DNA from: Candidatus Bathyarchaeota archaeon
GTDB taxonomy: Archaea > Thermoproteota > Bathyarchaeia > TCS64
Length of the DNA stretch: 59,314 bases
Assembly (NCBI GenBank): GCA_016783485.1
Contig: JADHWM010000003.1
Coordinates: 1 to 59,314 of the forward strand
Reading direction: 5' to 3'
Shown here: positions 6,945 through 15,096 of the stretch, one piece after another
Layout of the letters: each line of letters begins with the position of its first letter
How positions within the stretch are numbered: position 1 is the first letter of the stretch
Program-made: the position numbers and the translations under genes
Notes under the pieces: model-generated
The model's database searches: none
What the model was told of the DNA's origin: nothing
What the model saw: only the letters and a program-made list of their open reading frames with translations

Positions 6945-7313
6945 CCACCCGTGAACCCTCCCCAAACAACCCTAAACACCAAAACAACCCACAAAACAAA
7001 CCCTGATAGAGGGGGGGAGGGGGGGGGTCATGCATCGGAACCTGAATAATCAATCCCTAGACGAAAGGAACCTGAAACCCCTCCCGATCACCATCGAATC
7101 ATGTCAAAAGGAGCACTTATACATACCCAAAAAACGCCCCACCAGAGGAGGCTCCTCCACAAGCCACAGAGGCTCCATTCATGCAACCCAGAAGCTATCA
7201 AGAACCAAACAACAACAAAACAAACCAGAAAAAACCCCCCAAAACCAAAAATAACCCACAAAACACCCCTAACCACACCACCCACCCCAGGAAAAAAATC
7301 CACCACATAAAAA
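6945..7313. other. Strand-skewed low-complexity spacer with G-tract
   Basis: The plus strand is almost free of G except for one tract of seven G, one A and nine G (7011-7027); the rest is C/A-rich (CCAAACAACCCTAAACACC, ACAACAAAACAAACC). Read from the minus strand this is G/T-rich sequence directly downstream of tRNA-Val. Track ORFs here (7030-7369 and 7088-7408) are simple-composition artefacts. No gene is supported. Confidence 0.6.
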
Positions 7314-7314
7314 G

Positions 7315-7389
7315 TGGGCCGGGCCGGATTCGAACCGGCGGCTTCCGCCTCGTAAAGGCGGCGTCCTAACCAGGCTGGACCACCGGCCC
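7315..7389 (-). tRNA. tRNA-Val (UAC anticodon)
   Basis: The minus strand folds into a complete cloverleaf: acceptor GGGCCGG/CCGGCCC with discriminator A, D arm GTCC-AGCCTGGTTA-GGAC, anticodon arm CCGCC-TTTACGA-GGCGG with TAC at positions 34-36, and T arm GCCGG-TTCGAAT-CCGGC. CCA is not encoded (ACTTTTT follows), and the T-run can terminate transcription. No intron is present. Confidence 0.95.
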
Positions 7390-7421
7390 CCAGATACAAC
7401 ACCCGCAACCCAAATATACAA

Positions 7422-7949
7422 CTATCGAGAACCCAGCATCCCCACGATCTCCCCGTGGAGCGCCCACATACGCGCCACCGCCGGGTGGTCCTCCCCCAGC
7501 TCCTCCGCCATTCTCCCTACCGTCACACCGAACTCCACCTCCCCCGCCCCCTCAGCCAGTTTATCAGCGTAGCACACCAGCTTCTCCTCCAACGAGTCAG
7601 GCACATACACGCCCACGGGTAACCCCAGCTCCAACGCCTCATCCGCCGGGATGCCCGCCCCCACATGCCTCTCGATGATCCTTACCACGGCCAACGGGAG
7701 CCCCAGCCCCCTCGCCAACTCCCCCCCCACAGCCCCATGCCCGATGCCATGAGTGACGCTCCTACCCAGATCATGGAGCAACGCCCCCGCCTCCACCAAA
7801 GCGAGATCCACATCGAACCCCGCATCGACAAGCTCACCCCCGATCCGAGCAGCCAACCCCGCCACATTCACACAGTGACGGACAACCCCCCGACTGCACC
7901 CAGCATCCCTAAGAATCCCCAGGGCCTCACCCCGCCCCGGGAGGCTCAA
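7422..7949 (-). CDS. HD-domain phosphohydrolase family protein (TIGR00295-like)
   Basis: 175 residues. Metal ligands of the HD superfamily are visible: H25 in VVRHCVNVAGLAARIG, H58-D59 in GALLHDLGRS, the H of THGIGHGAVG, the H of IERHVGAG and the late D in VCYADKL. Such proteins hydrolyse phosphate esters of nucleotides or related compounds; archaeal members of this length are usually annotated as TIGR00295 with no proven substrate. Its ATG overlaps the stop of the TFE gene by four bases (ATGA), so the two are translated from one message. Confidence 0.8.
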   Translation of the reverse strand: MSLPGRGEALGILRDAGCSRGVVRHCVNVAGLAARIGGELVDAGFDVDLALVEAGALLHDLGRSVTHGIGHGAVGGELARGLGLPLAVVRIIERHVGAGIPADEALELGLPVGVYVPDSLEEKLVCYADKLAEGAGEVEFGVTVGRMAEELGEDHPAVARMWALHGEIVGMLGSR

Positions 7950-8464
7950 GCCTCGAGCTCTCCCTCGATCTCCTCGATCTTTCCCTCGAGGAAATCAATG
8001 TAAACCTCATTATCCACCGGCTTAAGGGGCTCCCCGCAAACCGGACAATTAAACACCATATCCATGGCCTCCTCGAAAGTGATCCGGGGGCACTCCCCCG
8101 ACCCACAACGATAGAACTCGTGATCCAGCTCATGCCTCAGCCTCGTCTTCAGCTTCCTCAGGATCTTACCCTTCATCCCCGTAATGAAAGCCTCGATCAA
8201 CTCCTGCTGGAGCCTCCACTGAAAAATGAACCAACCAGTATCTTTATCCCTGAACCGCCTAGACGTCACCAGGCTGTGATTATAGAACCGGTAAAGGATC
8301 TTCCTAACCTCGTTTATCTGTATCTCCGTCTGCTCTGCGATCTCCTCCACCGTGATCTCATTCACACTCCTGATCGCATCTATTATCATGACCCCCTCCT
8401 CCCCCCCGAGGATCAACGCGATCTGGTCCACGGTCTCATCGCTGACATTACTATACAAGCTCAT
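7946..8464 (-). CDS. tfe: Transcription initiation factor E alpha subunit (TFE)
   Basis: 172 residues. An N-terminal winged-helix domain (about 5-90, with ITVEEIAEQTEIQINEVRKILYRFYNHSLV) is followed by a helical linker and a zinc ribbon with CGSGEC and CPVCG ligands (about 120-145), then an acidic helix EGKIEEIEGELEA. This is the layout of archaeal TFE-alpha, which helps TBP-TFB open the promoter for RNA polymerase. It sits between aTrm56 upstream and the HD protein downstream, an arrangement known from other archaea. Confidence 0.93.
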   Translation of the reverse strand: MSLYSNVSDETVDQIALILGGEEGVMIIDAIRSVNEITVEEIAEQTEIQINEVRKILYRFYNHSLVTSRRFRDKDTGWFIFQWRLQQELIEAFITGMKGKILRKLKTRLRHELDHEFYRCGSGECPRITFEEAMDMVFNCPVCGEPLKPVDNEVYIDFLEGKIEEIEGELEA

Positions 8465-8512
8465 GACTCTTCCCGGATTCCACTATAATAGCCACATCGC
8501 CGGACTTAAAGC

Positions 8513-9034
8513 TTAAACCCCGGCCTCGACCCGCTTCCCCCTGGCCTGGGGGACCACCCTCTTCCTCGCCCCCTGGAACGAAATCCCCGGCTCCTTCCCC
8601 TCCCGGAGCTCGTGGAGGAACACCGCCAATGCGCTCACCTCCGAATGGGGCTGAGAAGTCACGCCCACATTCCAATCCACCATACCAAATATCTCCCCCG
8701 GCACTTTCGCGCCCCCAACGACCACAAGGAGATCCGAACCCTCCCCCCTGATCTCGGGGATCACCTCCTGAACCGGGAGCCCATACATGGTGAGATGAAC
8801 GACCCGCCCTCTCCACCCAGAGATCACGCTCCTCCACCTCTCGGAGAACTCGAAAGTGAAAGGCCCCCCCCACTCCGAGACAACCCTACCGATCGACTCC
8901 TCTAGGCCCGGGTCCCTATCCCCCGTATAGGTGGCTCCCGAGGCCCCGAAAGCCCGAGCCGCCAAGACCACGTGGGTGCTCAGCCGCTTATCCCTGGAGG
9001 GGCGATGCCCGAGGCGGAGGACGTGCACATCCAT
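8513..9034 (-). CDS. trm56: tRNA ribose 2'-O-methyltransferase aTrm56
   Basis: 173 residues, the usual size for archaeal Trm56, which methylates the 2'-O of C56 in the tRNA T loop with S-adenosylmethionine. The N-terminal MDVHVLRLGHRPSRDKRLSTHV, the middle HLTMYGLPV, and the cofactor-knot segments LLVVVGGAKVPGEIFGMVDWNVGVTSQPHSEVSALAVFL are characteristic of this SPOUT-class enzyme. It is 48 bases upstream of tfe on the same strand, so co-transcription is likely. Confidence 0.93.
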   Translation of the reverse strand: MDVHVLRLGHRPSRDKRLSTHVVLAARAFGASGATYTGDRDPGLEESIGRVVSEWGGPFTFEFSERWRSVISGWRGRVVHLTMYGLPVQEVIPEIRGEGSDLLVVVGGAKVPGEIFGMVDWNVGVTSQPHSEVSALAVFLHELREGKEPGISFQGARKRVVPQARGKRVEAGV

Positions 9035-9129
9035 ACCGTGGGAAAGGAGCCGAGGGACCTAAGCCTTTTCGGTCCCAGCAAGCGACCACACCGTTAAATC
9101 CCTGAAGGACCAAACTCACCGTCGATCCC

Positions 9130-9744
9130 ATGGCCGCGCGAGACGAGGAGATACCGAGCCTCCCACTCCACACCCGGAGGAGAGTCCTCGGCTACCTCGT
9201 GCCCCTCCTCAGCTTCCCCATCCTCATCTGGAAGGCCTACTCCATCTCCCTCATCCTATCCCAACCCAGCCCCCAGCTGGTCGGCCCGGAGCTCCTCAAC
9301 GACCTCATCACTATCTCATTCAGCCTCGTGCTCCTCCTCCTCATCCCCCACCACAGCCCCCTCTACACCAACCGCTGCTGGCTGACCCCCAAAGGCCTCA
9401 AGATCACCCGCACCCTCAAAGGAACCAAGATCCTCCCATACGACACGATAGACCGACTGGAACTCTTCATCCGAGACGAGAGACAGGGGAAACCCTCCAA
9501 GGAAGCCCTCCAATACGCGAGGGACCACGTCAACGATCTCCGGAAAACCGGATTCAAATTCATCGACTACACAAACAACGAGACCAAGATAGCCCTCATC
9601 TACACCGGAGAAAAGATCTACATGATCACCCCCGCCAACCCCAAGGCATTCGCCCAGAAACTAGGGAACCGTATCAGGAAACTCGGCGTCAAGACAGTCA
9701 CCCTCACCCCGAAGGGAACTCGCGTCAAAGAGGGCGCCCCGTGA
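9130..9744 (+). CDS. Membrane protein with PH-like domain
   Basis: 204 residues. Two membrane helices (about 20-42 VLGYLVPLLSFPILIWKAYSI and 58-76 LITISFSLVLLLLIP) precede a soluble beta-rich region beginning WLTPKGLKITRTLKGTKILPYDTIDRLELF, a pattern typical of bacterial/archaeal PH-like (bPH2) domains. A basic C-terminal tail follows. Function unknown. It is divergent from trm56 and lies 49 bases before tpiA. Confidence 0.55.
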   Translation: MAARDEEIPSLPLHTRRRVLGYLVPLLSFPILIWKAYSISLILSQPSPQLVGPELLNDLITISFSLVLLLLIPHHSPLYTNRCWLTPKGLKITRTLKGTKILPYDTIDRLELFIRDERQGKPSKEALQYARDHVNDLRKTGFKFIDYTNNETKIALIYTGEKIYMITPANPKAFAQKLGNRIRKLGVKTVTLTPKGTRVKEGAP

Positions 9745-9793
9745 AGCCTTGGGCCAGCAAAGGATATAGCGCAGAACACAACTCTGCTGAACC

Positions 9794-10480
9794 ATGACAA
9801 CCCCGATAGAATACCCCTTCATCCTGGTCAACCTCAAGACCTACGAGGAAAGCCTGGGACCCAAAGCAGTGGCCCTAGCATCCATCGCGAGGGAGATCTC
9901 CCAGCAGACCGGCGTCTGCATCGCAGTCGCCCCCCAGACCGTCGACCTCAGCCCCGTCATCAAAGCCGTTAAAATCCCCGTCTTCGCCCAGCACATAGAC
10001 CCCGTGGGATACGGCCGCTTCACGGGCCACGTCCTACCGGAGGCCATAGCCGGAGCCGGATGCGTGGGGACGCTGATCAACCACTCGGAGAGACGGCTCC
10101 CCCTGGAGGCCATCGAGGCCACGGTGAAAAGGGCGAAGGAGGCCGGCCTATTCCAGGTGGTCTGCGTCGACTCGGTGGAAACCGGGCGATCCGTCGCCCC
10201 CTACTCCCCCGACGTCATCGCGATAGAGCCCCCTGAGCTCATCGGATCCGGGATACCCGTCTCCAAGGCGAGGCCCGAGGTCGTCTCGGGATCCGTGGAT
10301 GAATGCAGAAAGGTCAACCCCGACGTCAACGTCCTCTGCGGGGCAGGCATCACCAGCGGAGAGGACGTCTCGGCAGCCCTGAGACTCGGCTCCGCCGGGG
10401 TCCTCGTCGCCAGCGGAGTCGTGAAGGCTGCGGACCCCAGGGCGAAGCTCCTGGACCTGGCCCAGGCGATGAGTGAGTAA
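9794..10480 (+). CDS. tpiA: Triosephosphate isomerase, archaeal type
   Basis: 228 residues, the short archaeal length (bacterial enzymes are about 250). Interconverts dihydroxyacetone phosphate and glyceraldehyde 3-phosphate. Active-site elements are present: N13/K15 in LVNLKTYE, the catalytic His in INHSERR, the catalytic Glu in IAIEPPELIGSG, and the phosphate-binding LCGAGITSGED and GVLVASGVV loops. It follows the PH-like gene and is convergent with glmM, five bases apart from its stop. Confidence 0.96.
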   Translation: MTTPIEYPFILVNLKTYEESLGPKAVALASIAREISQQTGVCIAVAPQTVDLSPVIKAVKIPVFAQHIDPVGYGRFTGHVLPEAIAGAGCVGTLINHSERRLPLEAIEATVKRAKEAGLFQVVCVDSVETGRSVAPYSPDVIAIEPPELIGSGIPVSKARPEVVSGSVDECRKVNPDVNVLCGAGITSGEDVSAALRLGSAGVLVASGVVKAADPRAKLLDLAQAMSE

Positions 10481-10485
10481 CCCCC

Positions 10486-11847
10486 CTACTTCAGGGATTC
10501 CACTACAGACTCGATGAGCGACTTATGCTCCTCGACGAGGGCCTCAACCCTCTCAGGGCTCCCGGCCTCGGCGTAGATCCTGAAAATGGGCTCCGTCCCG
10601 CTGGGCCTGAACAGCACCCAGCTCTCATCGTCGTAGATCAGCTTCACGCCGTCGATGGTCTCCACCCGCGGCGCATCCACCCTCCCCCGGAGAGCCTCCA
10701 AAACCGCCTCCTTCAGCTCCTCGGGGCACGAGATCCGGTCTTTAAGCTGAGAGTACTGGGGCAGCTCCCCGAAGAGCTGCGAGAGGGGCTTACCCGTCTC
10801 GGCCATGACCTCCATGATCAACGCCAGCGCCATGGAGCCGTCCCGGACCTGGAGATGGGGGCCATACATGATCCCCCCGTTCTCCTCCCCCCCGAAGGGT
10901 ATCCCCTCCTCGACCATCCTCCGTGAGACCACGACGCTCCCCACCCGGGTCCACACCACGCTCCCCCCCGCCCCCGACACCACCTCCTCCAGAGCCCTGG
11001 ACGAGTTCACGGGGGAAGCCACCCGCCCCCCGGGATTCTTCAGGATAAACTCCCTCGCCAAAAGCGCGAAGGAACGGTCCCCCCAGTGAACCTCCCCCCG
11101 CTCATCCACGAATATGGAGCGATCCCCATCCCCATCATAGGCCACGCCTAGATCGGCCCCCGAGGCCCTCACGAGAGCCTGCAACGTCCCAAGATTATCC
11201 GGCCTGGGCTCGGAGACCCGGTTCGGGAAGCTACCGTCCACATCGACATTCACCGTATAGACCTCCCCCGCCAGAGCCCGGGCGATCCCAGGGGCAGATA
11301 ATGCGGCGACGCCGTTACCCGGATCGACTGCGACCTTCAGCCTCGCATCCCGGACTCTCCCGATGTCCACATGGGAGATAACGGCTTCCTGATACGCCTC
11401 GAGGGCCTCAAGCTGATGCACGGTTCCGATCCCATCCCACGGCGAGAGTTCGGGGCCATCCCCGAAAAAGATCTCCTCGATCTCAGCCTCCTGACCCCTG
11501 GAGGCCTCCACCCCATCAGCGGCGATCACCTTCATCCCGTTAAACTCCGGCGGATTATGCGAGGCGGTGATCATGACCCCCGCGTTCAGCCCGTTTCTCC
11601 TCACGGCATGCTGGAGGGCCGGAGTGGGCAGCATCCCGGTGTCGTGTACGCTGCACCCGACGGAGAGGAGACCGCACACGGCGGCGTCCCGGAACATGGG
11701 GCTCGTGATCCTCCCATCCCTCCCGACGGCGACGCTCCCCCCGAAATATGCGCCGATGGAGGCGGCGAGCCTCGTGACCAGCTCCACCGTCAGCTCCCTG
11801 TTAGCGACTCCCCGGACCCCGTTCGTGCCGAAGAGGCGCCCCATCAC
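10486..11847 (-). CDS. glmM: Phosphoglucosamine/phosphohexomutase
   Basis: 453 residues. All four alpha-D-phosphohexomutase motifs are visible: the phosphoserine loop TASHNPPEFNG (Ser96), the metal loop DGDGDRS, the sugar-binding GEENGG and the phosphate-binding RPSGTEP. The N-terminal GRLFGTNGVRGVAN favours phosphoglucosamine mutase over phosphomannomutase. It would supply GlcN-1-P toward UDP-GlcNAc. Its start overlaps the stop of the upstream nucleotidyltransferase by four bases, so the two genes form a sugar-nucleotide operon. UDP-GlcNAc is also the sugar donor for the BshA homologue in this window. Confidence 0.92.
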   Translation of the reverse strand: MMGRLFGTNGVRGVANRELTVELVTRLAASIGAYFGGSVAVGRDGRITSPMFRDAAVCGLLSVGCSVHDTGMLPTPALQHAVRRNGLNAGVMITASHNPPEFNGMKVIAADGVEASRGQEAEIEEIFFGDGPELSPWDGIGTVHQLEALEAYQEAVISHVDIGRVRDARLKVAVDPGNGVAALSAPGIARALAGEVYTVNVDVDGSFPNRVSEPRPDNLGTLQALVRASGADLGVAYDGDGDRSIFVDERGEVHWGDRSFALLAREFILKNPGGRVASPVNSSRALEEVVSGAGGSVVWTRVGSVVVSRRMVEEGIPFGGEENGGIMYGPHLQVRDGSMALALIMEVMAETGKPLSQLFGELPQYSQLKDRISCPEELKEAVLEALRGRVDAPRVETIDGVKLIYDDESWVLFRPSGTEPIFRIYAEAGSPERVEALVEEHKSLIESVVESLK

Positions 11848-12935
11848 ATCACCTGGCGGGGCTGGAGAATGCTCTCGCTCACCGTCTTAGAGGGGCAGAT
11901 GGTGACCCCCTCCGTTATCGTGACCCCATCGGTGATGGTGGCATAGTCCCCGATGAGGCTCCCAGACTCCACCTTTACCCACTTCTCGATGCTCGCGTTC
12001 TCCCCGATGATAGCGTTCCTCACCGAGGAGTAATCCCCGATGGACGCCCCAGGGAAGATAATGGAGTTCTCGATCCTGCACCCCTCCCCGACATGGACAT
12101 GGTCGGAGATCGAAGCGTTCGGCCCGATAACAGAATGAGCCCCCACGTTGACACTCGCACCCAAATATGTTGGCTCCAGAATCTTCGCGGTCTCATGGAC
12201 CACGCGATCCTCACCCATATCCTCGCGGGTGAGTCTTTCGAGGATGTGTCGGTTCGCCTCGAGGTACGCTTCGGGGACCCCGACGTCGAGCCAGAGGCCG
12301 TGGACCTCGTAGCCGTAAAGCTTTCCCTGATTTGCGAGGATCGGGAACACCTCTTTTTCCGTGGAGACCTTCCTCCCGTCCGGGATGTAATCCAGAACCT
12401 CCTTATCGAAGACATAGATTCCAGCATTGATGAGGTTGCTCGGGGCTGTCCCAAACTCCGGCTTCTCGACGAACCTCGCGACCCTGCCGTCGCCGTCGAG
12501 CTCGACAGCCCCATACCGGGTTGGGTCTGGCACCCGGACGAGGGCGATGGTTGCTATCCCCCCGTTGGATTTGTGGAACTCCACGAGGCGCCTGTAGTCG
12601 ATGTCCGAAATGATGTCGCCGTTGAGGATCAGGAAAGGCTCGCCGTCTACGAGGTGCTCCTGGGCCTTCTTGATGGGACCCCCTGTTCCTAGGGGCCTCC
12701 CTTCCCGAGAGTAAATGATACCCAGGTCGAACTTCGTTGGGCCAAAATATCTCACCAGCGCCTCAGCCATGTAGTTAACGGCTAGGACGACGGTGTCCAC
12801 CCCCCCCTCGGAGAGGTTCTTCATCGTCCAGTCCAGCATGGCCTGATTGGCCAGCGGGAAAAGCATCTTGGGGCGGGTGCAACTCAGAGGCCTAAGCCTT
12901 GTGCCGAACCCTCCTGCTAAAACGAGGGCCTTCAT
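11844..12935 (-). CDS. Sugar-1-phosphate nucleotidylyltransferase with left-handed beta-helix (GlmU/GMPP-like)
   Basis: 363 residues. The N-terminal nucleotidyltransferase domain has the signature LAGGFGTRLRP (7-17), LNGDIISDID for the metal Asp, VEKPEF and DVGVPEAY. The C-terminal third consists of hexapeptide repeats (LGASVNVGAHSVIGPNASI, IIFPGASIGDYSSV) that form a left-handed beta-helix and may bind acetyl-CoA or mediate oligomerisation. Coupling to glmM suggests UDP-GlcNAc synthesis, but a mannose-1-phosphate guanylyltransferase role fits the sequence equally well. Confidence 0.88.
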   Translation of the reverse strand: MKALVLAGGFGTRLRPLSCTRPKMLFPLANQAMLDWTMKNLSEGGVDTVVLAVNYMAEALVRYFGPTKFDLGIIYSREGRPLGTGGPIKKAQEHLVDGEPFLILNGDIISDIDYRRLVEFHKSNGGIATIALVRVPDPTRYGAVELDGDGRVARFVEKPEFGTAPSNLINAGIYVFDKEVLDYIPDGRKVSTEKEVFPILANQGKLYGYEVHGLWLDVGVPEAYLEANRHILERLTREDMGEDRVVHETAKILEPTYLGASVNVGAHSVIGPNASISDHVHVGEGCRIENSIIFPGASIGDYSSVRNAIIGENASIEKWVKVESGSLIGDYATITDGVTITEGVTICPSKTVSESILQPRQVM

Positions 12936-12996
12936 CTATAGATCGATTCTATCATGACACGGAACCGTTTATGAACGTTTTGCGGGCTAGTAACGG

Positions 12997-13761
12997 CTAG
13001 CTGCTGTATTTCAGCATCCTGTCGAGCTTCTCGTGCTCGAACCGCTCGTAGCGCTCCAAGGAACCTAGATCGTACCAGAACGCCTTGCTCACATATGCGC
13101 CGACTGGCTTTCCCTTCTCGATGAGGTATGGGACCAAGTCGCCCATGATATCGAAAGAGCCATCATCCTCCCCTTTGTGCATCTCATTCATCTCCTTGAC
13201 GACCGATCCGCTGATCACAAGGATACCGACGCTCACAGGGTCCTCTATTTCCGGCTTCTCGTGGAACCTCTTGATGAATCCGTTCTCAATATCTGCCGTC
13301 CCGACCCTGATGCGGAATCCGCGGGCCAAGGCCACGGTCGCTGCGGCGCCCGATTCGATGTGCTGTGAAACCATCTTCTTCAAGTCGAAGTCTGAGAGAA
13401 TGTCGCCGTAATAGACTAGAAGATAATCGTCGCTGCTGATGATCCCCTGCCTGTACGCGTTCACGATGGCGCCGGCGCTCCCCTTGAAACCGGGCTCGTC
13501 GAGGACGTAGTGGACCTTTACACCGAATCTGCTGCCGTCATCGAAGTAGTTCTGGATCTGCTGGTGCTTGTAGCCCACGAGGAGCACTAGGTCGCGTATC
13601 TCGTGATGGGCGAAGAGACGGACAATGTAGTCGAGGACTGGCTTCTCGTCCTCACCGACGGGGATCATGCATTTCTGGAGGTAGTATGTGAGGGGGCGGA
13701 ACCGTGTCCCTTGGCCCCCGGCCAAGATCACCCCTCGGATCTTGGGCTCACCCATTTTCAT
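12997..13761 (-). CDS. Sugar nucleotidyltransferase, single domain
   Basis: 254 residues from the ATG at 13761; the ORF-track TTG at 13770 lies on the ribosome site GGGAGGG and is rejected. Signature VILAGGQGTRFRPLTYYLQKCMIPV, YYGDILSDF for the metal-binding Asp, FHEKPE and WYDLGS mark the nucleotidyltransferase family (glucose-1-phosphate thymidylyl/uridylyltransferase-like). No beta-helix domain. The start overlaps the stop of the small membrane protein gene upstream (ATGA), and it is 61 bases before the next nucleotidyltransferase gene, so a four-gene operon down to glmM is likely. Confidence 0.88.
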   Translation of the reverse strand: MKMGEPKIRGVILAGGQGTRFRPLTYYLQKCMIPVGEDEKPVLDYIVRLFAHHEIRDLVLLVGYKHQQIQNYFDDGSRFGVKVHYVLDEPGFKGSAGAIVNAYRQGIISSDDYLLVYYGDILSDFDLKKMVSQHIESGAAATVALARGFRIRVGTADIENGFIKRFHEKPEIEDPVSVGILVISGSVVKEMNEMHKGEDDGSFDIMGDLVPYLIEKGKPVGAYVSKAFWYDLGSLERYERFEHEKLDRMLKYSS

Positions 13762-13955
13762 CCCTCCCAAGCGGCTGTCATGATCCCGCCGGCGAGGGCG
13801 ACGAGGATGCCGACGGGGGCGAAGATGCCCGGGTCGATGGCTCCCACATCTGCTTGCATCGAGTAGAATGTGATGACGAGCCCGAGGGCCAGCAGCATGA
13901 CTCCGAACACGTTCACAGCGAGCTTCGAGATGGAAAGCCCTTCATCCCCCGACAT
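13758..13955 (-). CDS. Small two-helix membrane protein
   Basis: 65 residues with two hydrophobic segments (about 10-31 LAVNVFGVMLLALGLVITFYSM and 42-61 IFAPVGILVALAGGIMTAA). No family recognised. The stop codon overlaps the start of the downstream nucleotidyltransferase, which supports real translation. It could anchor or accompany the sugar-nucleotide enzymes, but nothing in the sequence shows this. Confidence 0.6.
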   Translation of the reverse strand: MSGDEGLSISKLAVNVFGVMLLALGLVITFYSMQADVGAIDPGIFAPVGILVALAGGIMTAAWEG

Positions 13956-14004
13956 AGATCTTTCACCTGTTACATCCCGTAGGCTAATATAAAATTAAGG
14001 CGGA

Positions 14005-15096
14005 TCAGAGGCTCTCCAGCTTCTCCGGGAGATACTCGTCGACGATGTAGGTGAGCCCCAGAGCACTGAAGGCCTCGAGCTCCGCCTTCTTCCCCATCTT
14101 TAGGAAGATGTCGATCTCCCTCTGCCAGAGCTCGTCGACGTATCGGGGATCGTCTTTGATCTCTTTGAGCCTCTTCAGGTCCTGCTCCGTCAGGTTCTCC
14201 GTGGGCAGTTTATACTTCAGGACATCGGTGCCCCAGACTCCTATCCACTTGGCATCGGGGGTGGTGAGTCCCCTGAGGTGAGCTGCGACGGCTGAGCCGG
14301 AGATGATGACCATCGCGATGTGTAATCCCCACGGGTCCCCGTCGGTGAAGATGTAGATGGGGAGCCCCATGTCCTTGTTCAGCCGTCGAATCACCATGCG
14401 GGCGGAGCGGCTGGGGATCCCCTCCGTCTGTATGAGTATGGCGTTATGCTTCTCGTGGACCTTCTCCTCGACGAACCGGGAGAACATGGCGTCCTTCTCG
14501 ATGACGATGACCTTGTCCGCTGTCGTGTCGACTAATTTAGAGCTTGTGAGGCTGCGACCAATGGGCGCCCCATCGGGGTTGTCTGTGAGATTCTTCATCC
14601 GCCCCTCATAAGCGGGTGGGAATGTATACTCGATGTTAAGGTCTCCGAAGATGGCGCCCCTATCCTTGGGGTAGATGTTCATGGACTCCCGGGGCGTGTT
14701 CAGGGCGACCTCGAGGTCGGTGATGGTGTAGTCCGACTCCGTCTGGCCTGTGAACTCGATGTCCCTCTGGCCCCTTGCGGAGTAGTACACCTCCCTGAGG
14801 GTGCTGGTCTTCTTGAGGCGGACGAGCTCCCTGGCGAACCATGCGGTCCATAAGAACTGGGTGAAGGGTCGGATGTTACGGACATTCCTGCTGTGCCGGC
14901 GCACCGTCCTGTCGCCGAGGATGAACTGGCGGAGCTCGTCGTCGTAGTTGATGTTGTCGGAACTCCTGCTCTGCATCATGATCCAGGGGAACTCCCGGTT
15001 CTGGATCTGCTCGTAGATGAGGGAGCCCAGCTGCTTGAGGCTGGTCTCCGTGGCCTCCCTCCGCCGCTCTGTCTCATTTATCACGCTATCCGTCAA
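14005..15096 (-). CDS. top6A: DNA topoisomerase VI subunit A
   Basis: 363 residues. The catalytic tyrosine lies in LREVYYSARG (Y104/Y105) of the 5Y-CAP winged-helix domain. The Toprim domain shows VIVIEKDAMF with its Glu and the FTDGDPWG Asp-x-Asp metal motif. The subunit cleaves both DNA strands by forming 5'-phosphotyrosyl links and is the archaeal relative of Spo11. Its start overlaps the end of top6B by 11 bases, as expected for a stoichiometric A2B2 complex. Confidence 0.96.
   Translation of the reverse strand: MTDSVINETERRREATETSLKQLGSLIYEQIQNREFPWIMMQSRSSDNINYDDELRQFILGDRTVRRHSRNVRNIRPFTQFLWTAWFARELVRLKKTSTLREVYYSARGQRDIEFTGQTESDYTITDLEVALNTPRESMNIYPKDRGAIFGDLNIEYTFPPAYEGRMKNLTDNPDGAPIGRSLTSSKLVDTTADKVIVIEKDAMFSRFVEEKVHEKHNAILIQTEGIPSRSARMVIRRLNKDMGLPIYIFTDGDPWGLHIAMVIISGSAVAAHLRGLTTPDAKWIGVWGTDVLKYKLPTENLTEQDLKRLKEIKDDPRYVDELWQREIDIFLKMGKKAELEAFSALGLTYIVDEYLPEKLESL

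Noticed and set aside
7315-7389. tRNA-Val as attachment site for an integrated element
   Set aside because: I looked for a second copy of the tRNA 3' end (GGTTCGAATCCGGCC) near the left edge of the low-GC island and found none, and there is no integrase gene.
7088-7408. 106-codon minus-strand ORF
   Set aside because: It runs through the tRNA-Val gene and the skewed low-complexity spacer; Trp/Phe/Val-rich only because of G/T-rich sequence.
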